Part shown: positions 1-7,197 of the stretch, piece after piece
How the letters are laid out: every line of letters begins with the position of its first letter
How positions within the stretch are numbered: position 1 is the first letter of the stretch
Assembly (NCBI GenBank): GCA_021791615.1
Contig: JAJYWG010000279.1
Location: 1-12,874 of the forward strand
Length of the DNA: 12,874 bases
Reading direction: 5' to 3'
From: Actinomycetes bacterium
Lineage (GTDB): Bacteria > Actinomycetota > Acidimicrobiia > Acidimicrobiales > RAAP-2
The notes under the pieces: generated by a model
Database searches by the model: none
The model's input: only the letters and a program-made list of their open reading frames with translations
What the model was told of the DNA's origin: nothing
Program-made: the position numbers and the translations under genes

Positions 1-314
1 CACGCCTTCTGCACCGGGGCCGGTACGCAGCACGAGGCACGCCGCCGGTGCCTCACGAAGAGCCCGATGGCGACCGCGAGGAGGACGGCACCGATGATCC
101 CGCCGACCGCGCCGAGGGTCGCCGCGCTCGCAGCCGCCAGGGCGGCGAAGATCGCCGGACCGCCACAGCACAGCACCGGTAAGCCGAGCAGCAAGAGCGC
201 TGCGCCGGGGCCCTTCTTTTCGGCGAGGGCCTGCGTGCGCGGGCTTAGCGCCCCATCTGCGCGCGCTCCCGCCGGTAGGTTGCCATCTGGAGGTGTCACG
301 TGGGATACGGCCAT
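1..314 (-). CDS. Small cysteine-rich membrane protein, MerT-like (3' end beyond window)
   Basis: The gene runs off the left edge; about 104 codons are visible. The start ATG (312-314) is preceded at good spacing by AAGGAGG, which fixes the start. The product has a soluble N-terminal stretch of about 38 residues, a first hydrophobic segment containing LPVLCCGGP, and an alanine/glycine-rich second hydrophobic segment. It then has a basic stretch (RHRRR) followed by a second cysteine pair (SCCVP). A vicinal Cys pair inside the first membrane helix plus a cytoplasmic Cys pair is the layout of mercuric transporters of the MerT type; I infer a metal or mercury uptake role from that and from the mer genes in the window. 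Overall sequence similarity to classical MerT is not obvious, so it could be another metal-handling membrane protein. It has its own promoter, with a BlaI-type operator between the -35 and -10 elements. Confidence 0.7.
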   Translation of the reverse strand, partial: MAVSHVTPPDGNLPAGARADGALSPRTQALAEKKGPGAALLLLGLPVLCCGGPAIFAALAAASAATLGAVGGIIGAVLLAVAIGLFVRHRRRASCCVPAPVQKA

Positions 315-384
315 ACCTTGCCTCCTTCGAGCTGGCGAGCCTGGTCCATGACGTGGAGCACCACTCACACTCGCGACTGGACAC

Positions 385-414
385 ATGTTACTACATATTC
401 GTAAGAGCAGTCAA
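385..414 (-). promoter_or_regulatory. Promoter with BlaI-type operator in front of the small membrane gene
   Basis: On the minus strand, TTGACT (409-414) is followed after 18 bp by TAACAT (385-390), an acceptable sigma-70-like promoter. The dyad TTACTACATATTCGTAA (388-404 on the plus strand) fills the spacer, with outer arms TTAC/GTAA. A repressor bound here would block RNA polymerase. The same CTAC-N3-T-YY-GTA pattern recurs before blaI and before merA. BlaI/MecI/CopY repressors are known to bind TACA/TGTA-type dyads; assignment to the local BlaI protein is inference. Confidence 0.6.
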
Positions 415-530
415 CGCGGTCGGATGAGGCCAGGGCGAGTGGCAACTGTCGTTGAGGTCGGACCGTCGGGAGGATCAAAGGTATTAGCCCATGCCCATGC
501 GAGCAGTCACCCGGTGCCGTTGCTCCGAGC

Positions 531-1520
531 TCAGCCGAGCGCGCGGTGGCGCCCCCACGCCCACATGGGGCGCAGGGCGATCACGGCGATCACGGCAAGG
601 CAGGCGAGCGTTCCGGCGACGCTCGCCGGTGCGCCGGCGAGCACGCAGGCGACGAGCGCCATCGCACCGGCGGTGGCCGCTCCTGCCGCGCCGACGACCG
701 CCGTCGGCCACGGTGCCGGGCCGGGATGCTCGAGGCGCGCGATCCGCCACCGCAGATGCTCACCACCGCCGAAGCCTGGCGCAACGGAGGGGGAGTCGTG
801 CCCCACGAGCATGGCCACATGGACGAGAGCGGACACAAGGGTCTCGGTGCCGACGACCCGCGCCGCCTCGTCGTCGGCTGCGGCCTCGAGCTCTCGGCGC
901 AAACCCTCCCACGCCCGGCGCACCGGGGGAAAGCGACCGTAGGCAGCCGTGATCGCCCCGCACACCACGAGCAGGCGGGGATGCCCGAGGCGCACGTGTG
1001 CCGCCTCGTGCTCGCACACCGCCTCACGCTCCGGGCCTGCCAACGGGGCGAGCATGCCAGAGGTCACCACCGCCCGGCAGCGCCACAGGCCGGACGCGAA
1101 CGCAACCGGGTGCTCCGAGGGCACCACCCACACCTCGCCGGCGCTCGTCGGGCGCCGCACGGAGTTCGAAAGTGCCACCCCCCGCATCTCGGCACGCCGG
1201 GCGGCAGCGGCATGGCGGAGCCCGTGGAAGACGAGCATGCCAAGCACGAACGTCCCAGGCACGTAGCCGAGGAGCTGCCACTGACCGTGGTCGAGCCCGA
1301 GCAGACAGCCCCCGCCCGACGTCTGGATACCCCCGAGCCACGACCCGAGAGCGCTCCCAAGACACGCCAGCCACACCGCGGGTAGAAGCGCCCACCCGAG
1401 CAGGCTCACGAGGTGTGCGCCGGCCGCGACCCGAGGCGAGACCCCACCGCGGCATCCCGCCAGCCCAGAGAGGCCGACGAGCAACGCGAAGAAGCCGAGC
1501 CCGGCGGCCGGGGCGCTCAT
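531..1520 (-). CDS. M56-family (BlaR1-like) membrane zinc metalloprotease
   Basis: 329 residues. Hydrophobic segments lie near residues 6-23, 36-63 and 82-100, with another pair near 273-317. Between them is a zinc protease core with HEAAH at 171-175 and a downstream E-x3-D (E212, D216) in ELEAAADDEA, as in M56 peptidases. In this family the protease receives a signal in or across the membrane and inactivates the partner BlaI-type repressor by cleavage. There is no C-terminal penicillin-binding sensor domain after the last membrane segments, so the signal is not evidently a beta-lactam. The start ATG overlaps the blaI stop by 4 bp (ATGA), so the two are translationally coupled. It is followed after about 216 bp by the small cysteine-rich membrane gene on the same strand. 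Confidence 0.88.
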   Translation of the reverse strand: MSAPAAGLGFFALLVGLSGLAGCRGGVSPRVAAGAHLVSLLGWALLPAVWLACLGSALGSWLGGIQTSGGGCLLGLDHGQWQLLGYVPGTFVLGMLVFHGLRHAAAARRAEMRGVALSNSVRRPTSAGEVWVVPSEHPVAFASGLWRCRAVVTSGMLAPLAGPEREAVCEHEAAHVRLGHPRLLVVCGAITAAYGRFPPVRRAWEGLRRELEAAADDEAARVVGTETLVSALVHVAMLVGHDSPSVAPGFGGGEHLRWRIARLEHPGPAPWPTAVVGAAGAATAGAMALVACVLAGAPASVAGTLACLAVIAVIALRPMWAWGRHRALG

Positions 1521-1897
1521 CGTCGGCGTGCCCGTTTGATGGCCGCGGCCAGCTCGGCCACGAGATCCGGGTCGTCGAGCTCGTCGACGAAGTGCGCGAG
1601 CGCCACCCGGGGGTGCGCGGTGACCGAGAGCAGGGAACGGATCGCCTGGGCGGTCAGCTCGTCGGGGTCGCCGGCCGCGCGGTAGAGGTGGCCCTTCCCC
1701 TCCTCGACCCGCTCGACGAGGGACTTGTCGACCAGACGGCCGAGCACGGTCATCACCGTCGTGTACGCCCGGGACTCATCCCCGAGCCGCTCCCAGACCT
1801 CGCGCCCCGTGAGCCAGGCGGCAGCCGACCAGAGCACTTCGAGGATCTCGCTTTCGAGGTCGCCGACCCGGCGCCCCGCCACCAACCGTCTCGGCAT
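1517..1897 (-). CDS. blaI: BlaI/MecI/CopY-family transcriptional repressor
   Basis: 126 residues, the usual length for the family. The N-terminal winged helix shows the hallmark pattern LESEILEVLW (residues 14-23) and then TGREVWERLG, YTTVMTVLGRLVDKSLVER and GKGHLYRA. The C-terminal part (about 80-126) is the helical dimerisation and protease-sensitive region. The start ATG has an AGGAGGTGA ribosome site. A perfect 5-bp-arm palindrome (CTACG-GGTT-CGTAG) overlaps that site and the predicted transcription start, which points to autorepression. It forms an operon with the M56 protease. No beta-lactamase is present in the window. The same operator type before merA and the small Cys-rich membrane gene suggests a metal or thiol-stress regulon. 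The family assignment is firm; the target list is inference. Confidence 0.9.
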   Translation of the reverse strand: MPRRLVAGRRVGDLESEILEVLWSAAAWLTGREVWERLGDESRAYTTVMTVLGRLVDKSLVERVEEGKGHLYRAAGDPDELTAQAIRSLLSVTAHPRVALAHFVDELDDPDLVAELAAAIKRARRR

Positions 1898-1903
1898 CGA
1901 CCA

Positions 1904-1928
1904 TCACCTCCTACGGGTTCGTAGTGTA
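1904..1928 (-). promoter_or_regulatory. BlaI autoregulatory operator, -10 element and ribosome-binding site
   Basis: On the minus strand a -10-like TACACT (1923-1928) is followed immediately by CTACGAACCCGTAG (1911-1924, perfect CTACG/CGTAG arms), which runs into the AGGAGGTGA ribosome site of blaI (1904-1912). The plus-strand reading CTACGGGTTCGTA matches the sites at 388-404 and 6046-6062 in the CTAC-N3-T-YY-GTA pattern. No convincing -35 hexamer was found. Confidence 0.6.
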
Positions 1929-2138
1929 CGCGACTCACCGGGCGTCCCACGACCACAGGCACGTCAGGGCTCAAGTCCGACGTCGTCGGCCAACGCCACC
2001 GACGACCACGCTGGGACGACAAAACAGGACAGGACAGGCCAGGCAACGGCAAGGCCGAGTGTTTGCGCGTTGAGGCGACAAGGACGAGGAGGCCATCTTC
2101 GGTGTGAGACCCCCCGAGGACGAGGCATCGAAGCAGCG

Positions 2139-2772
2139 GTGATTGCCATCCTCGCCGCGCTGGCCGCAGGTGGGGGCTTCGCTGCGGGCGGTGTCCTCCA
2201 GCAGCGTGCTGCAAGCACTCGTCCGGAGAGCGAAGCGCTTTCCTTCCGACTCCTCGTCGAGCTGGCGCTCGAGCCGCTGTGGCTGCTCGGAATGTCGCTC
2301 TGGTCTCCTATGTGCTGGACGCGCTCGCGCTCTCCTTCGGGCCGCTCGTGCTCGTCCAGCCTCTCATCGTCAGCGAGCTGGCCTTCGCGCTGCCGATCTC
2401 GCTGCGATGGCGGGGCGTGAAGATGGGTCCACGCGAGTGGCTCGGCGTCACCGCCATCGCAATGGGTCTGACGATCGGCCTGGCATCGGCAGCCCCGCGT
2501 GCGGGTCGCGCCAGCGCCCCGGTTGCCGAATGGATGGTGGCACTCGGCGTGGCCGCAAGTCTCACGGTCTTGGTCGTCGCAGTCGGGCGACGCATGAGTG
2601 GATCGGCCGGCTCGTCTCTCTATGCGGTCGCAGCCGGCATCGTGATCGGGACGCAAGCATCCTTGCTCAAGGCCACGATCACCCCCTTCGAGCACGGACT
2701 GTCCAAGGCGCTCGAAGGCTGGGAGCTCTGGGCGACGCTCGTCACGGCGGTTCTCGGCCTGCTGCTCGTTCA
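2139..2772 (+). pseudogene. EamA/DMT-type permease pseudogene (frameshift, 3' end lost to IS256)
   Basis: The reading starts at GTG 2139 (VIAILAALAAGGGFAAGGVL) and shows the hydrophobic helices and the QQRAA and GPLVLVQPL motifs typical of DMT-superfamily transporters. At about 2298-2302 the reading must slip by one base: LWLLGMSL is in one frame, and VSYVLDALALSFGPL follows only in another frame. A one-base deletion explains this. The second frame then continues through several membrane helices to LLLVQG at about 2772. There transposase-like sequence begins and the last helices are missing. The gene is thus doubly broken, and its original substrate cannot be told. Its 5' flank (1925-2138) separates it from the divergent blaI operon and shows no clear promoter. 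Confidence 0.72.
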
Positions 2773-3560
2773 GGGTGACGTCCGGTCCTCGGTGCAAATT
2801 GACGACGGGCGAAGGTTCCTTCAAGAGCTTCCGACTCGCGAAGGAGAACCCACACCCTTATCCACCCGAGTATCACCCAGCGAGCAGCTCCATTCAGAGA
2901 TTGATGACCTCTTCGGCGAGTCCGACGAAGAACGCCAGCTCGGCGACACCTTGGAGGGAGTCGCTCGTCTCGGCGCCCGACTGCTCCTCCAGAGCGCCCT
3001 CGAGGCCGAGGTCACCGAGTTCTTGTGCGGCAGCAGCTACGAGCGGCGGGCGGCGGGCGGCGGGCGGCGGGCGGCGGGCGGCGGGCGGCGGGCGGCGGGC
3101 AAGGATGCTCGGGCCGGGTCGCGCAACGGCTACAGCGATCTGACCGTCAAGACCACCGCCGGGCCGGTCACCTTGAAGCGACCCAAGCTCCGGGGCACCA
3201 CCGAGCAGTTCGCCAGCCGCCTGCTCGGCAAGGGGGTGACCAAGACCAACGCGCTCGAGTCCTTGGTCATCGCCGGCTTCATCCGGGGCCTATCGGTGCG
3301 CGACGTGGAAGCCGCCCTCGCCGAGGCTCTCGGGCCCGAGGCGACGGCGTCCAAGTCCACGGTCAGCCGGGTCTGTCAGGCCATTTGCGACGAGTTCGGC
3401 GCCTTCCGCCGCCGCGACCTCTCGGACGTCGAGCTCGAGCAACTCTTCGTGGACGGCAGTCACTTCAAATACCACCAAGGGGCCAAGGCCGAGCCGGTGC
3501 TCGTGGCCTAGGGGTTCACCACGGCGGGTAATGCGGTGCTCTTGCACCTGGCCCCCGGAT
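2773..3560 (+). mobile_element. IS256-family transposase remnant (TAG-interrupted, 3' truncated)
   Basis: The protein read across 2880-3560 is recognisably a mutator/IS256 transposase N-terminal half: GARLLLQSALEAEVTEFL, RNGY, VKTTAGPVTLKRPKLRGTT, VIAGFIRGLSVRDVEA, SKSTVSRVCQAI and the first catalytic-region motif LFVDGSHFKYHQGAKAEPVLVA. The next codon is TAG (3509-3511) where relatives usually have Trp (TGG). Homology continues for about 16 codons (GFTTAGNAVLLHLAPG) and then stops at about 3560, so the rest of the DDE domain and the right end are missing. The left boundary is placed where permease homology ends (GGGTGACGTCC...), a plausible but unproven left terminal repeat. The remnant is joined in frame to the permease. 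A 7-bp repeat tract lies inside it. It is not expected to be active. Confidence 0.82.
3043..3100 (+). repeat. Eight tandem copies of heptamer GCGGCGG
   Basis: Eight uninterrupted copies of the 7-bp unit run from 3043 to 3098, followed by GC. They fall within the IS256 remnant between SSYE and KDARAGSRNGY, where they encode RRAAGGG repeated. Each unit gained or lost shifts the reading frame by one; at the present copy number the frame before and after is the same. Such tracts expand by slippage, and this one is also a likely place for assembly or sequencing error. Confidence 0.95.
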
Positions 3561-3563
3561 GGT

Positions 3564-3938
3564 TCAGGCGCGACAGTTGGCGACCCGGTACAAGGCGCGG
3601 CGCCCGGCGCGCCGCTTCGACGCGATCCCGCAGGCGGCCAGGCGTCCCAGGTGGGCGGAAACGCGGCCCTGGGCAAGACCGAGGTGGCCGATGCACTCGG
3701 TGCCACATCGCTCCACCTCGGCGATGAAGCCCACCAGGGAAAGGCGGCTGGGCTCCCCGAGGGCACAGAACAGCTCAGCGACCGCACGGCGTCCTTCGAA
3801 GCTCCAGCTTCCCAGCTCGCCGACCCGATCCGTCGTGGCAACCGGGCGGGGCGACGCCGGAGGCGGCACGACGCGACCCGAGACGAGCGCCCCGGATGCG
3901 CGTTGCGGGCAGTCGGTGCCGGCGCCGGCGATGGACAC
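3564..3938 (-). CDS. ArsR/SmtB-family metal-sensing repressor, C-terminally truncated (mer regulator)
   Basis: About 124 residues from GTG 3938, which lies 11 bp after the stop of the upstream HMA-like gene. That makes it the third gene after merA. The winged-helix core is clear: VAELFCALGEPSRLSLVGFI, a Cys-containing loop (ERCGTECIGHL), the recognition helix LAQGRVSAHLGRLAACGI and the wing RRAGRRALYRV. It resembles the second ArsR in this window (11665-12051), which continues for about 30 more residues after YYQV. Here the protein ends almost at once (YRVANCRA) next to the IS256 scar. The final dimerisation helix is therefore lost, and function is doubtful. ArsR-type repressors control mer operons in actinobacteria, in place of the MerR type of proteobacteria; that role is inferred from position. 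Confidence 0.8.
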   Translation of the reverse strand: MSIAGAGTDCPQRASGALVSGRVVPPPASPRPVATTDRVGELGSWSFEGRRAVAELFCALGEPSRLSLVGFIAEVERCGTECIGHLGLAQGRVSAHLGRLAACGIASKRRAGRRALYRVANCRA

Positions 3939-3949
3939 CGCAGCCCTGC

Positions 3950-4273
3950 CTACGCGTCCGCTCCGTCGCGCTGGACCGCCTCGACCTGATAGCCGAGGAC
4001 TGCCACTGTCGCGACGAGGTTCTTGAGCGCAGGGGACGACGAACCGAGATCGAGGTCGATCGATCCCCTTTCGATGTCCACCTCGACCCCGAGCACCCCC
4101 GGCCAGGCACCGAGTGCCTCGGCCAGGGCGTCCTCGGCGGGGAAGAACGAGCAGCAGCCGTCTCCCACCACCGGTGCCTCGGCCAGACCGGGCACCACCA
4201 ACCGCACACGGTGGAGGCCTCCAGCCGCCTCGGGGGCAGTAGCCGGACCAGTCCCCTCTACGCCGCGCAGCAC
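3950..4273 (-). CDS. Small HMA-like (MerP-like) metal-binding protein with a vicinal Cys pair
   Basis: 107 residues from GTG 4273, overlapping the end of merA by 16 bp and so translationally coupled to it. Residues 21-100 follow a ferredoxin-like HMA pattern: VRLVVPGL, then PGVLGVEVDIERGSIDLDL, then LVATVAVLGYQVEAV. The usual metal loop CxxC is not present. Instead there is GDGCCSF (C40, C41), and the loop contains an insert. It may carry Hg(II) or another soft metal to or from MerA; the role is inferred from context. The first 20 residues are not conserved-looking, and a start at the GTG of VRLVV is also possible. No signal peptide, so a cytosolic location is likely. The ArsR gene follows 11 bp downstream. 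Confidence 0.65.
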   Translation of the reverse strand: MLRGVEGTGPATAPEAAGGLHRVRLVVPGLAEAPVVGDGCCSFFPAEDALAEALGAWPGVLGVEVDIERGSIDLDLGSSSPALKNLVATVAVLGYQVEAVQRDGADA

Positions 4274-5913
4274 GAGAGCTTCTCCACGTCACGGGTGAAC
4301 GTCTGGGCAGCGAGCTTCAGGGCTTCTGCCATGGTCAGATAGGGGTGGATGGTGGCGGCCAGCTCGGCGGTGGTGATGCCGTGACGGATGGCGAGCACCG
4401 CGGTCTGGATCACGTCGCCCGCCCCCTCGGCGAGGATCGAGGCGCCGAGCAGTCGGCCGGTGCCGGCTTCTGCCACGAGCTTCACAAGGCCGGCGGTGTC
4501 GTGATTGACGAGGGCACGGGGAACCGCTGAGAGGGGCAGGACTGAGGTCTCCACGTCGTAGCCGGCAGCGGCGGCCTGGGCCTCGGTGAGCCCGGCACTG
4601 GCCAGCTGGGGGGCGGTGAAGGTAACTCGGGGGAGGCCGGTGAAGTCCACCTTTCGCCCCGCGCCCAACAGGGCGTTGTCGACGGCGAGCGCGCCTTCGT
4701 AGGCCGACACGTAGACGAACTGGGGCGCCCCGGTCACGTCCCCTGCGCCAAAGATCCGCGGGTTGGAACTGCGCAGCTCGTCGTCGACGCCCAGTGCCCC
4801 GCGCCCGTCGAGCTCGACGCCGGCGGCTTCGAGACCGAGCCCTTCGGTGTTGGGACGCCTGCCGGTGGCGACAAGGACCTCGTCGGCCACGAGAACGAGC
4901 TGGCGTCCTCCCACCGACACGGTGACCTCGACGTGGTCCACGCCTCGTCGCACGTCGAGCACCTGGGCGCCGGTATGGATGGCCGCCCCCTGGGCTCCAA
5001 GGACCTCGGTGAGAGCGTTCGACACCTCGGGCTCTTCGAAGGGGGCAATGCGGCCGGCCACGTCGACGAAGGTGACCTCAGCCCCCACGTGCAAGAAGAA
5101 CTGGCCGAGCTCGAGGCCGATGGCGTTCGCCCCGATGACGACGAGGCGCCTTGGGACCTCGGTCAGCTCGAGGGCGCTCGTGGAGGTGAGGTAGCCCGTG
5201 TCGGCGAGGCCGGGGATGGGGGGCGCGGCAGCGGAGGCGCCCGTGGCCACGAGGTACACCCGAGCCCGGATGCTGCGGCCGTCGACGTCCAGCACCTCGG
5301 CGCCACTGAAACGGGCATGGCCCGGGATCACCGTAAAGCCGTAGTCAGAGACCAGGTCGGCGTACTTCATCTGGCGGAGATCCCCCACCAGCTCGTCCTT
5401 CTGTGCGACCAGAGCCCGCAGGTCGACCGGGCCTGAGCTCGTCGACAACCCGGCGAAGGGGTGATGACCCGCCGCCCAGGCGAGCTCGCCGGCGCGCAGC
5501 AGCGCTTTGGACGGCACACATCCGACGTTCACGCACGTCCCCCCCAAGGTGCCGTGCTCGACCAGCGCGACGCGGTAGCCCGCCTCGGTGGCCTTGATCG
5601 CCGCGGCGAAGGCGGCCGAGCCGGCACCCACGACGACGAGGTCGTAGTCGAAGCTCCCGTCCGAGCCGTTCTTCGGGACGCCCGCGCCGAGGAGTCGGAG
5701 CGCCCCGGGACGGTAGCCGGCACCTTGGACCGCCGACCGCAAGGCGTCCTCGGCAAGCCCGTCGGGCACCGACAAGCGCGCCTCGCCGGTCCGCCAGGTA
5801 ACCGAGACATCTTCGGCACCCACACTCTCCAAGGCGGCGGCCACGTGGTGTGCGCAGTCGTCACAGGTCATCCCCCCCACCTCGAGAACGGCCGGTCGAG
5901 CGTTCGTGTCCAT
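4258..5913 (-). CDS. merA: Mercuric reductase with N-terminal HMA domain
   Basis: 551 residues, of the length expected for MerA with one HMA domain. It reduces Hg(II) to volatile Hg(0) with NADPH in the cytosol. Residues 8-70 form the HMA domain with GGMTCDDC (C17, C20). FAD binding follows in DLVVVGAGSAAFAA (about 91-104). The redox disulfide is GGTCVNVGCVPSK (C127, C132). The NADPH-binding motif is VVIGANAIGLELGQ (about 258-271), and FGAGDVTG is the second FAD motif. The MerA-specific tail is present: HPYLTMAEALKLAAQTF, with the Tyr that replaces the catalytic His-Pro-Thr context of glutathione reductase, and the terminal LSCC (C548, C549) that hands over mercury. GGAGG precedes the ATG. 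It leads an operon with the HMA-like gene and an ArsR regulator. A BlaI-type operator lies 133-149 bp upstream. No damage was seen. Confidence 0.96.
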   Translation of the reverse strand: MDTNARPAVLEVGGMTCDDCAHHVAAALESVGAEDVSVTWRTGEARLSVPDGLAEDALRSAVQGAGYRPGALRLLGAGVPKNGSDGSFDYDLVVVGAGSAAFAAAIKATEAGYRVALVEHGTLGGTCVNVGCVPSKALLRAGELAWAAGHHPFAGLSTSSGPVDLRALVAQKDELVGDLRQMKYADLVSDYGFTVIPGHARFSGAEVLDVDGRSIRARVYLVATGASAAAPPIPGLADTGYLTSTSALELTEVPRRLVVIGANAIGLELGQFFLHVGAEVTFVDVAGRIAPFEEPEVSNALTEVLGAQGAAIHTGAQVLDVRRGVDHVEVTVSVGGRQLVLVADEVLVATGRRPNTEGLGLEAAGVELDGRGALGVDDELRSSNPRIFGAGDVTGAPQFVYVSAYEGALAVDNALLGAGRKVDFTGLPRVTFTAPQLASAGLTEAQAAAAGYDVETSVLPLSAVPRALVNHDTAGLVKLVAEAGTGRLLGASILAEGAGDVIQTAVLAIRHGITTAELAATIHPYLTMAEALKLAAQTFTRDVEKLSCCAA

Positions 5914-5944
5914 CGGTTGGCTCCTCCATCTGTCGTGGTTGCTC

Positions 5945-5954
5945 TGTAGTAGTT
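5945..5954 (-). promoter_or_regulatory. Possible BlaI half-site near the merA start
   Basis: On the minus strand, AACTACTACA lies about 32 bp before the merA ATG. It repeats the TACTACA half of the site at 388-404, but no matching TGTA half follows, so it is at most an auxiliary site. Confidence 0.25.
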
Positions 5955-6045
5955 GCCCTGCCGTGATGACGAGGTCGAGGGTGCCCCAATGGGGTCGTCG
6001 ACGGCCCTGCGAGGTGTCACCTCATGCAGGCACCAACCACCATCT

Positions 6046-6062
6046 TACCTACATATCTGTAC
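6046..6062 (-). promoter_or_regulatory. BlaI-type operator upstream of merA
   Basis: The plus-strand sequence TACCTACATATCTGTAC contains the near-palindrome TACATATCTGTA (6050-6061), with TACA/TGTA half-sites. It shares CTACATAT-YY-GTA with the site at 388-404. On the minus strand it is followed by TAAGAT, a weak -10-like hexamer in the same position relative to the operator as TAACAT at the first site. It lies between the SCO-thioredoxin remnant and merA, and so would act on merA. Confidence 0.5.
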
Positions 6063-6107
6063 AACGGGATATCGGTATGGACGATTCCCGGTTCGGCCGT
6101 CCCCTGG

Positions 6108-7197
6108 TCACGGTGGACCAGCCCGCCGGCCGGCACCGGCCAGCTGGTCCACCTCCGCGGCGAACTCACCGGGGGAGATCGCACCGATATGGCCACCGAC
6201 TTCCCGGCCGGACGCAAAGACGAAAACCGTGGTCGGCAGGTCGGTCACGCCGTAGGCGGCGGCGCCGCTGCCGCTCGTTTCGACGCCGACAAGCTCGGCG
6301 TTGCCCGCGAGCGTGCGGGCCTCGGCTCCGAGACCGGCCGCTTTGGCCTGGCAGGCGGAGCACCAGGTAGCGAAGAAGTTGAGCACGACGGGACGGCCCC
6401 GAAACGCCTCGAGCGACAAGGCCGCCGGGTCGCTGGCGTGCAGTGCGGGGAGCAAGAAGGCCGGTGCGGATCCCGGGGCGCCAGCGGGGACGCTAGCGGG
6501 CGTCCAGATTGCAAGCGGCTGGTGCACGCCGAGGAGGTACTCGGCCATCGTGGCGAGCCCGTATCCCCACCGGCTGCTGTCGGCAGACGACGGACCGTAG
6601 AGGCCCATGTCGCGGACCCTCCCTTGGGGGTCGATAAACACGATGGCGCTCGTGTGTATGACGCTCTTGTCGGGTCCGATTGTCGGCTGTGCGCCGTAGG
6701 CGCGCCAGACTGCTTCCAGGGCGGGCAACGGCCCCGTCAAGGAGTACCAGCCGCCCAGCTTGTCGAGGCCCACGCGTCGGTCGTAGGCCACGTCGTAGCG
6801 AACCTGGGGGTAGAACGGGTTGACGTTCACGGCCACGAACGCGACGCGCCGGGCAAGGTGCCCGAGGTCAGTGGCCGCAGCATGAATGTGCTGGGAGAAC
6901 AGCGGGGCAGAGCTCGTGGCAGTGGTTATCGAAGAACACGAGGACGGCCGCCTTGCCGCGGAGCGAGGAGAGGGAGACGGGCCGGTCGCGCTGGTCGGTG
7001 AGGGTGAAGCCAGGTGCTCGGAAGCTTGACTGGGCGTTGTGCGGATCGAGGCTCATCAGCCGGATGGGGGCCGGCACCGGGTCCGGACCGGAACTCGCGT
7101 TGCTGCCGGCGAGAGCGGCGGCACCGAGCCCGAACAGGGCTGCCGCGCTGCGGAGCGCCGCCAGCACGCTCACGGCCAGTCGCCACGAAGAGCGCAT
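6108..7197 (-). pseudogene. SCO1/SenC domain fused to a thioredoxin (TlpA-like) domain, frameshifted
   Basis: The likely start ATG (7195-7197) opens a signal or membrane segment (SWRLAVSVLAALRSAAALFG). A SCO1/SenC domain follows: FTLTDQRDRPVSLSSLRGK, then the copper/redox motif CHELC. Directly after CHELCP the frame is lost (stop at 6868-6870). In the next frame the domain continues as LFSQHIHAAATDLG, VAFVAVNVNPF and HTSAIVFIDPQGRVRDMG, which has the conserved metal-ligand His. One extra base at about 6903 explains the break. After about residue 240 comes a thioredoxin-like domain with FFATWCSACQAK and LPTTVFVFASG. Between LVGVETS and YGVTDLPTT this domain is about 30 residues shorter than usual TlpA proteins. 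Such proteins handle copper and disulfides outside the membrane. It may be a true pseudogene or carry a base-call error; the remaining reading frames look well preserved. Confidence 0.78.

Noticed and set aside
385..1385. Long plus-strand open frames opposite the M56 gene.
   Set aside because: They are Arg/Pro/Ala-rich antisense shadows of a clear minus-strand gene.
531..1897. A beta-lactam resistance operon.
   Set aside because: The M56 protein lacks a penicillin-binding sensor domain, and no beta-lactamase or penicillin-binding protein is encoded in the window.
3043..3100. CRISPR array or minisatellite of a functional protein.
   Set aside because: The units are 7 bp with no spacers, within a dead transposase.
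4345..5949. Plus-strand open frames opposite merA.
   Set aside because: These are antisense frames typical of GC-rich DNA. merA has all catalytic motifs on the other strand.
6868..6907. Programmed ribosomal frameshift in the SCO-thioredoxin gene.
   Set aside because: No slippery heptamer or downstream structure was noticed, and SCO proteins are not known for this. A one-base insertion is simpler.
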